In this document: piece after piece, positions 52,669 to 62,522 of the stretch
Position numbering within the stretch: position 1 is the first letter of the stretch
Layout: each line of letters starts with the position of its first letter
Assembly (NCBI RefSeq): GCF_033239625.1
Contig: NZ_BTCK01000005.1
Coordinates: 168,186 to 232,185, forward strand
Reading direction: 5' to 3'
Source: Paenibacillus_T sp033239625
Lineage (GTDB): Bacteria > Bacillota > Bacilli > Paenibacillales > Paenibacillaceae
DNA: 64,000 nt
Notes under the pieces: model-generated
What the model was told of the DNA's origin: nothing
The model's input: only the letters and a program-made list of their open reading frames with translations
The model's database searches: none
Made by a program: the position numbers and the translations under genes

Positions 52669-54214
52669 CAAGCGATCGGGCGCTGAGCGCGAACAGCATG
52701 CCGAGCAGCTGCTCGTCCCTGAACTGGAAGTAAATATGGAGCGGCTCCAACGGTTTCTCGGTGGAGGCCCGGATATCGTGTGCCGCACGTTGACCCATCG
52801 TTCTTTTCCGAATCAGCGTTATTCACTGTTCTATATCGACGGCATTGTGGATGGAGCCGCGATCGGAACGATGCTGCTGGGTTTACTGGAAGATGCCAAT
52901 AAAACAATAGAGGATACGGATGGCTTATACACGCATCTTATCGATCGGTCCATTGCAGTCGGCAAAATCCGTTCGGCAGCATCGATCGAAGAAGTGGGCT
53001 ACGCGATGTTCGAAGGAAGCTCCATCATCCTCGTAGAGGGAAGCCTCAAAGCCATCATTATCGACACGACCGGCGGAGATCGCAGGTCGGTGGAAGAACC
53101 AACCTCCCAGACTGTGGTACGTGGTCCGAAGGAAGGGTTCACGGAAAATCTGCGTACGAATACGGCGCTCGTTCGACGCATTATTAAATCGCCCAATTTA
53201 CGGTTCGACTACAAGATCGTCGGGCGAGAGACGCGTACGAACATCGCAGTCATTTACTTGCAAGGGATTGCGCAGGACGATGTTGTCAAAGAGGTTCATC
53301 GCCGTATCGATCAGATTAAGATCGATGCAATTCTAGAGAGCGGATATATCGAGGAGTTCATTCAAGATAAAGCGTTCACGCCATTCCCGCTTATTCAGAA
53401 TACGGAACGCCCGGATACGGCTTGCGCATGCATTCTTGAAGGGCAAGTCGTCATTATGGTGTCGGGCACTCCGTTCGTTCTGATCGCGCCGGTTACGTTC
53501 GTTAAGTTTTTTCAATCCAGCGAGGATTATTACCAGCGTTACGACATCTCTACGTTTCTGCGCCTAATTAGAGTTACATCATTCTTTATCTCCATGCTGC
53601 TTCCGTCGCTTTATATCGCCATTACAACCTTCCATCAGGAAATGCTCCCAACCCCGCTGCTGATTAGCCTTGCTGCTCAGCGCGAAGGAGTTCCGTTCCC
53701 TGCGCTGGTGGAAGCATTTCTAATGGAGATCACATTCGAGATATTGCGTGAAGCTGGGGTTCGAATGCCGCGCATTATCGGACCCGCTATTTCGATCGTA
53801 GGCGCACTCGTACTTGGACAAGCGGCCGTACAAGCAGGGCTTGTATCTGCGGCGATGGTCATAGTCGTTTCGTTCACCGCAATCGCAAGCTTTGTCATAC
53901 CTGCGGTTAATATGGGGATTGCGGCAAGGCTTATACGGTTTGTTCTCATGATTCTTGCAGGATCATTTGGTTTGTTCGGCATTATGTCAGGACTTATGGT
54001 GCTGCTCGCGCATATGAGCGGACTTCGTTCATTCGGCAAGCCGTACTTGCTGCCGCTTTCGCCTTTGATCGTGTCCAACCTCAAGGACGTGTTCATTCGT
54101 GTTCCTTGGTGGGCGATGCGTAAGCGTCCGATCGGCATGTCTTCTAATCAGGTTCCGAATCAGCATAGAATTGGCGGCGGCAAGAGGCCTGATCCTGATC
54201 AGGAAGGGGTTTGA
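52628..54214 (+). CDS. Germinant receptor A subunit (GerAA family)
   Basis: A 528-residue GerA-type protein. A large cytoplasmic N-terminal part (about 1-295) contains DFYKIVGRETRTNIAVIYLQG-like sequence (FDYKIVGRETRTNIAV). A membrane part with five to six helices follows (about 310-490), including the family segment LLISLAAQREGVPFPALVE. A subunits assemble as ring-like ligand-gated channels for ion release. gaggagaggag precedes the start; ATG at 52628 or 52631 are both possible. The basic tail ends three bases before the next gene. Confidence 0.9.
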   Translation: MMSTSNNKQSTEDDKRSGAEREQHAEQLLVPELEVNMERLQRFLGGGPDIVCRTLTHRSFPNQRYSLFYIDGIVDGAAIGTMLLGLLEDANKTIEDTDGLYTHLIDRSIAVGKIRSAASIEEVGYAMFEGSSIILVEGSLKAIIIDTTGGDRRSVEEPTSQTVVRGPKEGFTENLRTNTALVRRIIKSPNLRFDYKIVGRETRTNIAVIYLQGIAQDDVVKEVHRRIDQIKIDAILESGYIEEFIQDKAFTPFPLIQNTERPDTACACILEGQVVIMVSGTPFVLIAPVTFVKFFQSSEDYYQRYDISTFLRLIRVTSFFISMLLPSLYIAITTFHQEMLPTPLLISLAAQREGVPFPALVEAFLMEITFEILREAGVRMPRIIGPAISIVGALVLGQAAVQAGLVSAAMVIVVSFTAIASFVIPAVNMGIAARLIRFVLMILAGSFGLFGIMSGLMVLLAHMSGLRSFGKPYLLPLSPLIVSNLKDVFIRVPWWAMRKRPIGMSSNQVPNQHRIGGGKRPDPDQEGV

Positions 54215-54217
54215 AAA

Positions 54218-55321
54218 ATGAAGCCAGAGATATCTACCTTGCAAACCGTTGCGATTGTGATCAATACGATTACACCGACTGCCGTCTTATCGGTTCCCAG
54301 CGTCACCATTGGATTTGCAGCGAATGATGGATGGATATCGGTCGCTATTGCTGCCGCTGCGGGCATCGTCTTAGCCGTTACAGTAGCGATGATCTGCAGA
54401 AAGAATACTGGATTGTTGTTTATTGAATGGATCGAGAGTCAATTCGGCAGAACGGTAGGCATATTGCTGGGCTTGCTTTTCGGCATCTATTATTTCAATG
54501 CCTTCTGCATGATCGTTAGACAGTTCGCTAACTTCATTTCGGATATGGTGCTGGACGAGACGCCGATCGTTATGCTTATCGCTGTAATGGTTGCGGTAGC
54601 GGCATTCTCGATTGCACATGGTATAGAAGCGATCGCGCGTTCCGCGGCTCTTGTTTTACTGTTGGTCATTATTGTGATTCCAATTTCAGTGGGGCTGAAC
54701 TTTGACGACATTAATTTGAAGAGACTGCTGCCTTTCTTCGATAATGGCGCAGCCCGGATTGAATTAGCAGCAATTACACCGTTCTTATGGCTGTCAGAAG
54801 TTTCGGTGCTGCTAATCATTCAGCCTTTCATGAAACACCAGAAGTCGGTAATGAAGGCCAGCGTAATCGGTTCGGTCGGCAGTTCGGTACAACTGCTTAT
54901 TGTAACGGTCATGTCGGTAAGCATTTTCGGATCGGAAGTCGTCCGAATGATGTCGTATCCGTTATTTAATACGGTCGGCATTGTAGAGGTTGGCAAATTT
55001 CTTGAACGAATCGAAATATACACCGTATCGGTGTGGGGGATGACCGTGTATGTGAAAATGGCCGTATTCTTATTCGCATCCGTGCATTGTTTTACACATG
55101 CGCTTAGACTGAAGAGCAATTGGCCTGTCATATTCGGACTAAGCATACTGGCGATCGTCACAACGATCGTTACCTGGCCGCGTAACACGGAGCTTGGTCG
55201 TTTTGTAATCGTTGACAGCATACCGTTCTTAACGCTGTTTAACATTATTATTCCTGCCTGCATCGGACTTGGTGTGCTTATGAGAAGAGGGAGCGGAGTC
55301 AAGGAGGCGCAAACGCCATGA
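54218..55321 (+). CDS. Germinant receptor B subunit, second copy
   Basis: A 367-residue GerAB-type permease with about ten hydrophobic helices. Family words are FLWLSEVSVLLIIQPFMKH and VEVGKFLERIEIYTVSVWG. Clear divergence from the first B gene (for example AANDGWISVAIA versus ADRDAWMSVVIG at the same place) means this is not a recent duplication. Its TGA overlaps the start of the C gene as ATGA, a translational coupling sign. Two B subunits in one operon could give two germinant specificities. Confidence 0.9.
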   Translation: MKPEISTLQTVAIVINTITPTAVLSVPSVTIGFAANDGWISVAIAAAAGIVLAVTVAMICRKNTGLLFIEWIESQFGRTVGILLGLLFGIYYFNAFCMIVRQFANFISDMVLDETPIVMLIAVMVAVAAFSIAHGIEAIARSAALVLLLVIIVIPISVGLNFDDINLKRLLPFFDNGAARIELAAITPFLWLSEVSVLLIIQPFMKHQKSVMKASVIGSVGSSVQLLIVTVMSVSIFGSEVVRMMSYPLFNTVGIVEVGKFLERIEIYTVSVWGMTVYVKMAVFLFASVHCFTHALRLKSNWPVIFGLSILAIVTTIVTWPRNTELGRFVIVDSIPFLTLFNIIIPACIGLGVLMRRGSGVKEAQTP

Positions 55322-56550
55322 TAACGGTACGCAGAGCTGTGATGGCGGCAATGCTGTTGTTTCTGTGCGTCATGACAACAGGCTGCTGGAACCGCATCGA
55401 GCTGAATGAGCTGGCTATTACGTCGGCGACCGGGATAGACTGGGATGGCCGTAATTGGATCGTTTCCTATCAAGTTCTTATCCCTGCCGCAATCTCTGCA
55501 GGCGTAGGCACGACGGGAGGCGGAACACCTCAGTCTCCTGTTATCGTGTATTCCACCAAAGGGAAATCGATTCGAGAGGCGATGATGCACAGTTACTCCG
55601 AGAGCCCGCGTAAGTTGTTCTACGCTCACAATAGGGTCGTCATTCTCAGTGAAGAGGTAGCGCGCCGCGGATTTAATGAGCTACTGGACGTTTATTTTCG
55701 CAATTCAGGGCCTCGCGAGACAGTCAGCATGCTCGTAACGCCTGGCAAGGCTCGGCGGATCTTGGAGCAATTCATGCAGCTGCAGATCATCCCTGGAGAA
55801 GGGATGAAGGATATTATTATGTCCGAAGCAAGGAATTCATCCATTCTGCCCAACATTCCGGTTTATCAGATGGCGATTAATCTGACCAGTGACGCGAAGA
55901 GTGGCGTGCTTCCCGAAATCTTCATCTCGGGAAAGGAAGATACGTCTACGTTGGACTCCTTCACGCATACGACGATTCCATCCAAGCTTAAGCTTGGCAG
56001 ATTGGCTATTTTACAAAATGACCGCATGATTGGTTGGATGAACCGAAAGCAGTCGCTGGGCGTATCTTTTCTTCGCGGCGAAGTCAAGCAGACAACCATA
56101 GTTGTTCCGTGCACGGATGAGGAAGGTCATAGCGGATTCGATACGCTTCTGATTCAACGTGCTTCTACGAAGCTGAAAGCAAAGTTAACGGAGGGGAAGC
56201 TTGGCTATACAGCCCAGGTTCATGTGGCGGGTGCGTTATCGGAGTCTGACTGTGCTCAGAATCTGTACAAGCCGGACGTCATTCAGAAGCTGGAGAGTAA
56301 GGGAGCGCAGCAAATTCAAACGCTTCTTGAGGGTGCTTGGAAGCAGGGGCAGCAAATGAAGGCTGATGTGTTCGGTGCTGCGGAGAAGGCGCATCGCAAA
56401 TATCCGAAGGCATGGAAACAGTGGAGCAAGGATTGGAACAGCGTGTTCGCCGAGGCGCCGCTCGAGAAGGACGTACAGTTTAGAATTACGAGAATGGGAC
56501 TTAGCAACAAGTCGTTTCAATACTTGACGGATAAAGACAAGAAAGGTTGA
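55318..56550 (+). CDS. Germinant receptor C subunit (GerAC lipoprotein)
   Basis: A 410-residue lipoprotein. The signal peptide ends in the lipobox TTGC with Cys23 as the lipidated residue, followed by WNRIELNELAITSATGIDWD, the usual GerAC opening. The remainder forms the three-domain alpha/beta structure of the family (FYAHNRVVILSEEVARRG; SKLKLGRLAILQNDRMIGW). It sits on the outer face of the inner spore membrane and is needed for receptor function. aaggagg precedes the ATG. Confidence 0.92.
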   Translation: MITVRRAVMAAMLLFLCVMTTGCWNRIELNELAITSATGIDWDGRNWIVSYQVLIPAAISAGVGTTGGGTPQSPVIVYSTKGKSIREAMMHSYSESPRKLFYAHNRVVILSEEVARRGFNELLDVYFRNSGPRETVSMLVTPGKARRILEQFMQLQIIPGEGMKDIIMSEARNSSILPNIPVYQMAINLTSDAKSGVLPEIFISGKEDTSTLDSFTHTTIPSKLKLGRLAILQNDRMIGWMNRKQSLGVSFLRGEVKQTTIVVPCTDEEGHSGFDTLLIQRASTKLKAKLTEGKLGYTAQVHVAGALSESDCAQNLYKPDVIQKLESKGAQQIQTLLEGAWKQGQQMKADVFGAAEKAHRKYPKAWKQWSKDWNSVFAEAPLEKDVQFRITRMGLSNKSFQYLTDKDKKG

Positions 56551-56555
56551 CCGCC

Positions 56556-56813
56556 ATGATGGATACAACCATTCTTATCGTCGTTGCCTTCCTTGTTACG
56601 CTGTATGTCTGCGGCAAGAATCTGCTTCGCAAGCGATATTATCGGGACTTTATATGGTTTGCGTGTATGTTGGCATGGACATTTGTTATCATGTTGGCCT
56701 ACACGCAGAAGTGGCCGATTGCAGAGCGCTTGACGAGCGTGGCGTTTTTCGACCAATGCATGAAGCCTGTTACGCAACAGCTGCGTCCGATTATGAATAT
56801 AGAATTGGAATGA
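56556..56813 (+). CDS. Small membrane protein, candidate germinant receptor D subunit
   Basis: An 85-residue protein with two hydrophobic helices (about 4-20 and 32-52), a basic loop LLRKRYYRD between them and a polar tail. It follows the C gene by five bases. Some ger operons carry a short fourth gene (D) of this size with two helices that modulates receptor activity. Position and layout fit. I use the ATG at 56556 with aaagg nine bases upstream; a TTG at 56547 would add three residues. Confidence 0.7.
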   Translation: MMDTTILIVVAFLVTLYVCGKNLLRKRYYRDFIWFACMLAWTFVIMLAYTQKWPIAERLTSVAFFDQCMKPVTQQLRPIMNIELE

Positions 56814-56926
56814 CACTCGTTCAATAACAGAAGCGCTTCATGTATTCGGTTCGGACTGTTTGACATAAAGCCAGCCCTTGTCCTAGACTGATGTCATTAT
56901 GTTATAGAAGCGGAGAGTGACGTAAG

Positions 56927-57637
56927 ATGAACGGGGCATGGTATACGAGCTGGCGGCATGTATTCAAGCTGGACCCGGATCGCGAAATATCGGATGAGGC
57001 GCTTGAAGCCGTTTGTATGTCCGGCACGGATGCCATTATGGTCGGAGGGTCAAGCGGCGTCACCTATGATAATACGGTAGACCTCATGTCCCGAGTTCGC
57101 AGATATGCGCTGGATTGCGTGCTGGAGGTAACCAGTCTGGATGCAGCGGTTCCGGGCTTTGACAACTATCTCGTACCGCTCGTACTCAACGCGGAGCGGG
57201 CGGAATGGCTGATCGGGAGGCAGACGGCTGCGCTTCAGGAATTCGGTCATTTGATTCCATGGGAGATTACAGCGGGTGAAGGCTATTTGATTATGAACGG
57301 GGAAGCAACAGCTGCAACGGTTAGCGGCGCGAATGCAGATTTGAGTGTGGACGAAGCGCTTGCTTATGTTCAAGCTGCCGACCGGCTGCTGCGGCTTCCC
57401 ATCATTTACATTGAATACAGTGGCAAATTCGGCGATATGTCGCTTGTACGCCGGGCTTCGGAGACGGTATCTCAGGCTCATATCATATACGGCGGCGGCA
57501 TTGATGGTCCGGACAAAGCGGCTGAGGCGGCACGCGCTGCCCATACAGTCGTTGTAGGCAATATCGTATACGATAACTTGGACGCAGCGCTTGCGACCGT
57601 TCAAGCTGTGAAAGCCGTTCAGGTCGGCGTATCTTAA
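56927..57637 (+). CDS. pcrB: Heptaprenylglyceryl phosphate synthase
   Basis: A 236-residue TIM-barrel prenyltransferase that joins heptaprenyl diphosphate to glycerol-1-phosphate to make an archaeal-type ether lipid. The active-site words HVFKLDPDRE, DAIMVGGSSG, YIEYSGKFGD and IIYGGGIDGPDKA (glycerol-phosphate site) are intact. gcggagagtgac precedes the ATG. Its position before pcrA-ligA is the normal Bacillales arrangement, although the functions are unrelated. Confidence 0.95.
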   Translation: MNGAWYTSWRHVFKLDPDREISDEALEAVCMSGTDAIMVGGSSGVTYDNTVDLMSRVRRYALDCVLEVTSLDAAVPGFDNYLVPLVLNAERAEWLIGRQTAALQEFGHLIPWEITAGEGYLIMNGEATAATVSGANADLSVDEALAYVQAADRLLRLPIIYIEYSGKFGDMSLVRRASETVSQAHIIYGGGIDGPDKAAEAARAAHTVVVGNIVYDNLDAALATVQAVKAVQVGVS

Positions 57638-57683
57638 TACGATTAACCATTAGTGCGGGTAAATAACGATCAGTTTAGACCCA

Positions 57684-57753
57684 GGCGGTTTTTTCGGAAG
57701 GAAATCAACGGGAAGCGTAAGCTTCTTCCATTCCGGAGAAGCCGTCTTTTTGT
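57684..57753 (+). terminator. Complex terminator after pcrB
   Basis: Nested inverted repeats (ggcggt...gccgtc outside, cggaa...ttccg, and ggaagc-gtaa-gcttcttcc inside) with a T-run at the right end. Confidence 0.7.
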
Positions 57754-57814
57754 TGTCCCGGAACGATAATCCGCACGTCATTCCACTTCTTGCAGAACAA
57801 TGGAAAATCTGAAA

Positions 57815-57870
57815 TTGACACTTCAGCCGCCGTTGTCTAGACTAGACTTACACAGGCGAACAACGATGCG
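57815..57870 (+). promoter_or_regulatory. SigA promoter of pcrA-ligA with palindrome and LexA-like site
   Basis: TTGACA (57815-57820), a 17-base spacer and TAGACT (57838-57843). gtcta-gac-tagac (57835-57847) is a palindrome over the -10. cgaac-aacg-atgcg (57857-57870) fits the LexA consensus at 8 of 10 positions, just after the start point. The remaining part of the 317-base gap 57638-57954 holds the pcrB terminator. Confidence 0.6.
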
Positions 57871-57954
57871 AACAAGAAGTTCTAGACGATCTTTTTTCCA
57901 CCGCTACATTGATCGTTCTGGAACGCTAGCTATAGGTGAAGGAGCAACGATTAT

Positions 57955-60357
57955 ATGTTTAATTCCGTTAATATCGATGCAGCGGTTCAGAAGCTCAATC
58001 CGCAGCAGCGGGAAGCCGTACAGGCGACAGATGGACCACTGCTTATTATGGCAGGAGCGGGCAGCGGTAAGACGCGCGTCCTGACGCATCGTATTGCATA
58101 TTTAATTGAGAAGAAGCGGGTCGCGCCATGGAGCATTCTCGCGATTACCTTTACGAATAAAGCAGCACGCGAGATGCAGGATCGTGTCGGGAAGCTGGTC
58201 GGGCCGTCCGGCAGCGATATTTGGGTCTCGACCTTCCACTCCATGTGTGTGCGGATTCTGCGTCGCGACATAAGCCGGATCGGCTTCACGACCAGCTTCT
58301 CGATTCTTGACTCGGCGGATCAGCTGTCCGTCATTCGCAACATTATGAAGGAGAAGAATATCGACACGAAGAAAATCGAGCCGAAGGCCGTTCAAGCGGC
58401 GGTCTCCGGCGCGAAGAACGAGCTTCTCACCCCGGAGCGCTTCTCTGCCAAAGTCGGCGACTACTTCGAGACGATTGCCGCGGATGTATATGAGCAGTAC
58501 CAGAAGCGGCTTCGCGCGAATAACTCGCTCGACTTCGATGACCTGATCATGACGACGATCAAGCTGTTCCAAGAAGAGCCGGACGTGCTTGCGTTCTATC
58601 AGAACAAATTCCGCTATCTTCACGTAGACGAGTATCAAGATACGAACCGCGCGCAGTATATGCTGTGCCGGATGCTGGCCGACAAGCATCATAACATTTG
58701 CGTAGTCGGCGACAGCGACCAGTCGATCTATCGTTGGCGCGGCGCGGACATTACGAACATTCTTAATTTCGAAGAGGATTATCCGGAGTCGAAGACCATA
58801 TTGCTCGAACAGAACTATCGCTCGACTTCGAATATTTTGAACGCGGCGAACGCAGTTATCGGCAACAATGCGGGTCGCAAGCCGAAGCGGCTGTGGACGG
58901 ATCAAGGACCTGGTGAACCGATTACGCTGTACCAAGCGGATTCCGAGCATGACGAAGGTTATTTCGTAACCGGCGAGATCAGCAAGCATGTGAAGGAAGG
59001 GCGCAAGTACGCCGATCATGCGATTTTGTATCGTACGAATGCGCAGTCGCGGGTAATCGAGGAAATTTTGATCAAATCCGATATTCCGTATCAGATCGTC
59101 GGCGGTATCAAGTTCTACGATCGCAAAGAGATCAAGGACCTGCTTGCGTACCTGCGGCTAATATCCAACCCTGATGACGACATCAGCCTGACTCGGATCG
59201 TGAACGTTCCGAAGCGGGGGATCGGCGACACTACCGTTGGCCGCATTGCCGATGAGGCTGCGCGACGCGGGATCTCCATGTACGCCGCGCTTGGCACGCT
59301 CGAAGAATTCGGCGGCATCGAAGTAACAGGCAAAGCGCGTACAGCGCTTATCCAGTTCCGGGATATGATTGCGAATTTGACCCGAATGGTCGACTACTTG
59401 TCCGTAACTGAATTAACGGAGAAAATTCTCGAGCTGTCCGAATACCGTCTGGAGCTGCAGCGCGAGAATACGCTCGAGTCGAAGGCGCGCGTCGAGAACA
59501 TCGAGGAGTTCTTGTCTGTTACGCTGGAGTTCGAGAAGAACAATGAAGATAAGTCGCTTGTTGCATTCTTGACAGACCTCGCACTTATTGCAGATATCGA
59601 TACCGTGAACAAGGACGAAGAGGATAATACGCCGCAGGATTCCGTAATTCTCATGACGATGCACAGCGCGAAGGGCTTGGAGTTCCCAGTTGTCTTCATC
59701 ATCGGGATGGAGGAGAGCGTCTTCCCGCACAGCCGTGCGTTTACGGATAATGAGGAGCTTGAAGAGGAGAGACGTCTTGCTTACGTAGGCATTACCCGTG
59801 CGGAGAAAAGGCTCTACCTGCTCTGCGCTCGCATGCGGACGCTGTTCGGACGCACGAACTCGAACCTGCCTTCACGTTTCCTCCAGGAAATTCCGGAGGA
59901 CGTGAAGACATTGGCCTCGCCCGGCCGCACCATTGGCGGCGGCGGGCTTGGCTACAGCGGCGGCACGGCGGGCGGATGGTCTGCCGTGCGCCGCGGGGGC
60001 GCCGCAGCGCCTAACGCCGGCAGCCCGCAGGGAGGCGGCTTAGGCTACCGAAGCGGCGGCGCCCCTGGCACTGGGCGCGTCATCTCAGGTGACGCGCCAG
60101 CGCCAATCAGCAGCGGCGTGCGCGTATCTTCGCCGCTGAGTTCCGCCGCCTCTGCGGCGGGTGGGGCAGGCGCCGCTGCAGACGGCGCGGCGCGGCAGTT
60201 CGCGGCGGGGGACAAGGTCGCCCACGCCAAGTTCGGCGAAGGCGTAGTCGTTGCCGTTAAAGGCACCGAGAAGGACACCGAGGTACACATTGCGTTCCCG
60301 GCACCGGTCGGCTTGAAGAAGCTGCTGGCTGCGTTTGCGCCTATCACGAAGATTTAA
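57955..60357 (+). CDS. pcrA: ATP-dependent DNA helicase PcrA
   Basis: An 800-residue SF1A 3'-5' helicase used in repair, plasmid replication and clearing RecA or RNA polymerase from DNA. Q-motif LNPQQREAV, Walker A AGAGSGKT (33-40), DEYQDTN (from 225), GDSDQSIYRWRGAD, QNYRS, TMHSAKGLEFPVVF and VGITRAEKRLYLL are all intact. Residues about 660-745 are a Gly/Ala/Ser-rich linker, longer than usual, encoded by very GC-rich DNA. The last 50 residues form the Tudor-like RNA-polymerase-interaction domain (DKVAHAKFGEGVVVAVKG). aaggag precedes the ATG. Confidence 0.97.
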   Translation: MFNSVNIDAAVQKLNPQQREAVQATDGPLLIMAGAGSGKTRVLTHRIAYLIEKKRVAPWSILAITFTNKAAREMQDRVGKLVGPSGSDIWVSTFHSMCVRILRRDISRIGFTTSFSILDSADQLSVIRNIMKEKNIDTKKIEPKAVQAAVSGAKNELLTPERFSAKVGDYFETIAADVYEQYQKRLRANNSLDFDDLIMTTIKLFQEEPDVLAFYQNKFRYLHVDEYQDTNRAQYMLCRMLADKHHNICVVGDSDQSIYRWRGADITNILNFEEDYPESKTILLEQNYRSTSNILNAANAVIGNNAGRKPKRLWTDQGPGEPITLYQADSEHDEGYFVTGEISKHVKEGRKYADHAILYRTNAQSRVIEEILIKSDIPYQIVGGIKFYDRKEIKDLLAYLRLISNPDDDISLTRIVNVPKRGIGDTTVGRIADEAARRGISMYAALGTLEEFGGIEVTGKARTALIQFRDMIANLTRMVDYLSVTELTEKILELSEYRLELQRENTLESKARVENIEEFLSVTLEFEKNNEDKSLVAFLTDLALIADIDTVNKDEEDNTPQDSVILMTMHSAKGLEFPVVFIIGMEESVFPHSRAFTDNEELEEERRLAYVGITRAEKRLYLLCARMRTLFGRTNSNLPSRFLQEIPEDVKTLASPGRTIGGGGLGYSGGTAGGWSAVRRGGAAAPNAGSPQGGGLGYRSGGAPGTGRVISGDAPAPISSGVRVSSPLSSAASAAGGAGAAADGAARQFAAGDKVAHAKFGEGVVVAVKGTEKDTEVHIAFPAPVGLKKLLAAFAPITKI

Positions 60358-60451
60358 GCGAACGGATCGAACGGAATCATCCATTTCCGCATTGTGCACG
60401 CATGGTGTCTGCGCAGTGCGGATCATTATCGGATAGGAAGAGGGATAATCC

Positions 60452-62497
60452 ATGGAGCAACATGCAGGAGCCGCGTCACCTGAGCAGCTGGAACGCATGA
60501 AGCAGCTGGCGGACGAAATCGCACGCCACAGCTACAACTATTACACGCTCGACAACCCGACCGTCAGTGACGCTGAGTTTGATAAGCTGTATGATGAGCT
60601 GGCTGCCCTTGAACAGGCGACCGGCGTTGTATTGGATCATTCTCCGACCCAGCGGGTTGGCGGCGAGCTGCTCAAAGGGTTTGATCCGCATCGCCATCTG
60701 TCCCGTCTATGGAGTCTCGACAAAGCGCAGAACGTTGAGGATCTGCGCGCTTGGAATCAGCGTGTAACGAAGGCGGTCAGCGACTGGAATACGAAGAATC
60801 CAGCTCAAACGCCGCTCCCAACGCCTTCTTATGTCATTGAGCTGAAGTATGATGGACTGACGCTAAACCTGACATACGACGAGGGAAGACTGGTTCAGGC
60901 ATCGACACGGGGGAACGGCGTTGTAGGTGAAGGCATTCTGGCACAGGTGAAGACGATTCGCTCTGTACCGCTCACGATTCCTTTTACAGAGGGACTTATC
61001 GAAGTGCAGGGCGAAGGGATTATGAATCTATCCGTGCTTGAAGCCTACAATCGTACGGCTGAGGAACCGCTTAAGAATGCACGCAACGCAGCAGCGGGCG
61101 CGCTCCGCAATCAGAATCCTCGCATTACGGCAGAGCGCAAACTGGATGCTTTCTTCTATAATGTCGGTCACGCACAGGGCGTGTCTTTCGAGACGCATCG
61201 TCAGCTGCAGCAGTTTCTGATCGACAATCGGTTCAAGGTGAACCCGTACGTTACGTACTGCAATACAATAGAAGAAGTCGAACAAGAGATGTCCCGCATT
61301 ACGGAGATGCGTCCGACGCTCGACTATCTTATTGACGGCGCTGTTGTGAAGCTGGTGGATATGCGCACGCGGGAGGCGCTGGGCTATACGGATAAATTTC
61401 CGCGTTGGGCCGTTGCGTTCAAGTTCGAGGCTGAAGAAACGACGACCGTTCTTGAGTCTGTATCTTGGGAAGTCGGTCGCACGGGCAAAATAACGCCAGT
61501 CGCTCGTGTCGAAGCCGTCGAACTCGCAGGTGTTACAGTACAGAACTGTACGCTCAACAATATCGGTGATATCGAGCGGAAGAACCTGAAGCACGCTCTA
61601 GGAACTCGCGTCTTTATTCGTCGATCCAATGACGTCATCCCTGAGATTCTCGGCAAGGCGGATGACGAAGAGGGACAAGAGATACCGTTCCCGACCGAAT
61701 GTCCTTCTTGCGGCACGGAGCTTGAGCAGCGGGGCGCTCATCTATTCTGCAACAATAAGCTGGGCTGCAAGCCGCAGCTGATAGGCCGAATTACGCACTT
61801 CGCTTCCCGCGATGCGATGGATATCGAGACATTCAGCGTCATGACCGCCGAACAATTATATGAAGATTGTGAAGTGCGCGATCCAGCCGATCTATATGCA
61901 CTTACCTTTGATGATCTGATTAAGCTGGAGCGTTTCGGCGAGCGCAAAGCGCAGAAGCTGCTAGAAGCGTTCGAGAAGTCGAAGGATCGTGATCTCGCAG
62001 CTTTCTTGTTCGCGCTTGGCATTCCGAACACCGGGAAGGCGACGACGAAGGTGCTGGCTGACCATTTCGGAAGCTTGGATGCACTGATGGGAGCTGCAGA
62101 GGAAGATCTCGTGCAGCTGCCGGATATCGGCGGAATCGTTGCAGACAGCATTGTCAGCTTCTTCGCTGATCCGCTGGTGAAGAACAGCATTGCGCGCATG
62201 CGAGAATATGGTGTGAAAGCGGAGGCTGAGCAGCGTGCGATTGCAGCAGGCGCGGCGGATAGCGTCTTTAATGGGAAGACGGTCGTATTGACCGGAACAC
62301 TTCCGACGATGACGCGTGACGAAGCTGCGAAGAAGCTGGAGGCGCTCGGCGCCAAAGTATCAGGCAGCGTGTCGAAGAAGACGGACTTCGTTATTGCGGG
62401 CGAGAGCGCAGGCAGCAAGCTGACGAAGGCGAAGGATCTTGGCATTACGGTTATTGAAGACGAAGAACTGTTCAAGCAAATGTTAGGCGAGCAGTAA
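60452..62497 (+). CDS. ligA: NAD-dependent DNA ligase
   Basis: A 681-residue ligase that seals nicks using NAD+. The N-terminal Ia domain (HSYNYYTLDNPTVSDAEFD) binds NMN. Lys132 in ELKYDG is adenylated. The OB fold lies near 330-410, a four-Cys zinc finger (CPSCGTELEQRGAHLFCNNKLGC) near 415-440, HhH repeats about 480-590 and a BRCT domain about 600-681. aggaagaggg precedes the ATG. It follows pcrA after 94 bases, as in other Bacillales. Confidence 0.97.
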   Translation: MEQHAGAASPEQLERMKQLADEIARHSYNYYTLDNPTVSDAEFDKLYDELAALEQATGVVLDHSPTQRVGGELLKGFDPHRHLSRLWSLDKAQNVEDLRAWNQRVTKAVSDWNTKNPAQTPLPTPSYVIELKYDGLTLNLTYDEGRLVQASTRGNGVVGEGILAQVKTIRSVPLTIPFTEGLIEVQGEGIMNLSVLEAYNRTAEEPLKNARNAAAGALRNQNPRITAERKLDAFFYNVGHAQGVSFETHRQLQQFLIDNRFKVNPYVTYCNTIEEVEQEMSRITEMRPTLDYLIDGAVVKLVDMRTREALGYTDKFPRWAVAFKFEAEETTTVLESVSWEVGRTGKITPVARVEAVELAGVTVQNCTLNNIGDIERKNLKHALGTRVFIRRSNDVIPEILGKADDEEGQEIPFPTECPSCGTELEQRGAHLFCNNKLGCKPQLIGRITHFASRDAMDIETFSVMTAEQLYEDCEVRDPADLYALTFDDLIKLERFGERKAQKLLEAFEKSKDRDLAAFLFALGIPNTGKATTKVLADHFGSLDALMGAAEEDLVQLPDIGGIVADSIVSFFADPLVKNSIARMREYGVKAEAEQRAIAAGAADSVFNGKTVVLTGTLPTMTRDEAAKKLEALGAKVSGSVSKKTDFVIAGESAGSKLTKAKDLGITVIEDEELFKQMLGEQ

Positions 62498-62522
62498 CTG
62501 TTAATGTGATTTAGTTATACAG

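Noticed and set aside
57800..58084. 94-codon plus-strand frame before and into pcrA
   Set aside because: It overlaps the pcrA promoter and start in another frame, and its composition is Arg/Ser-rich.
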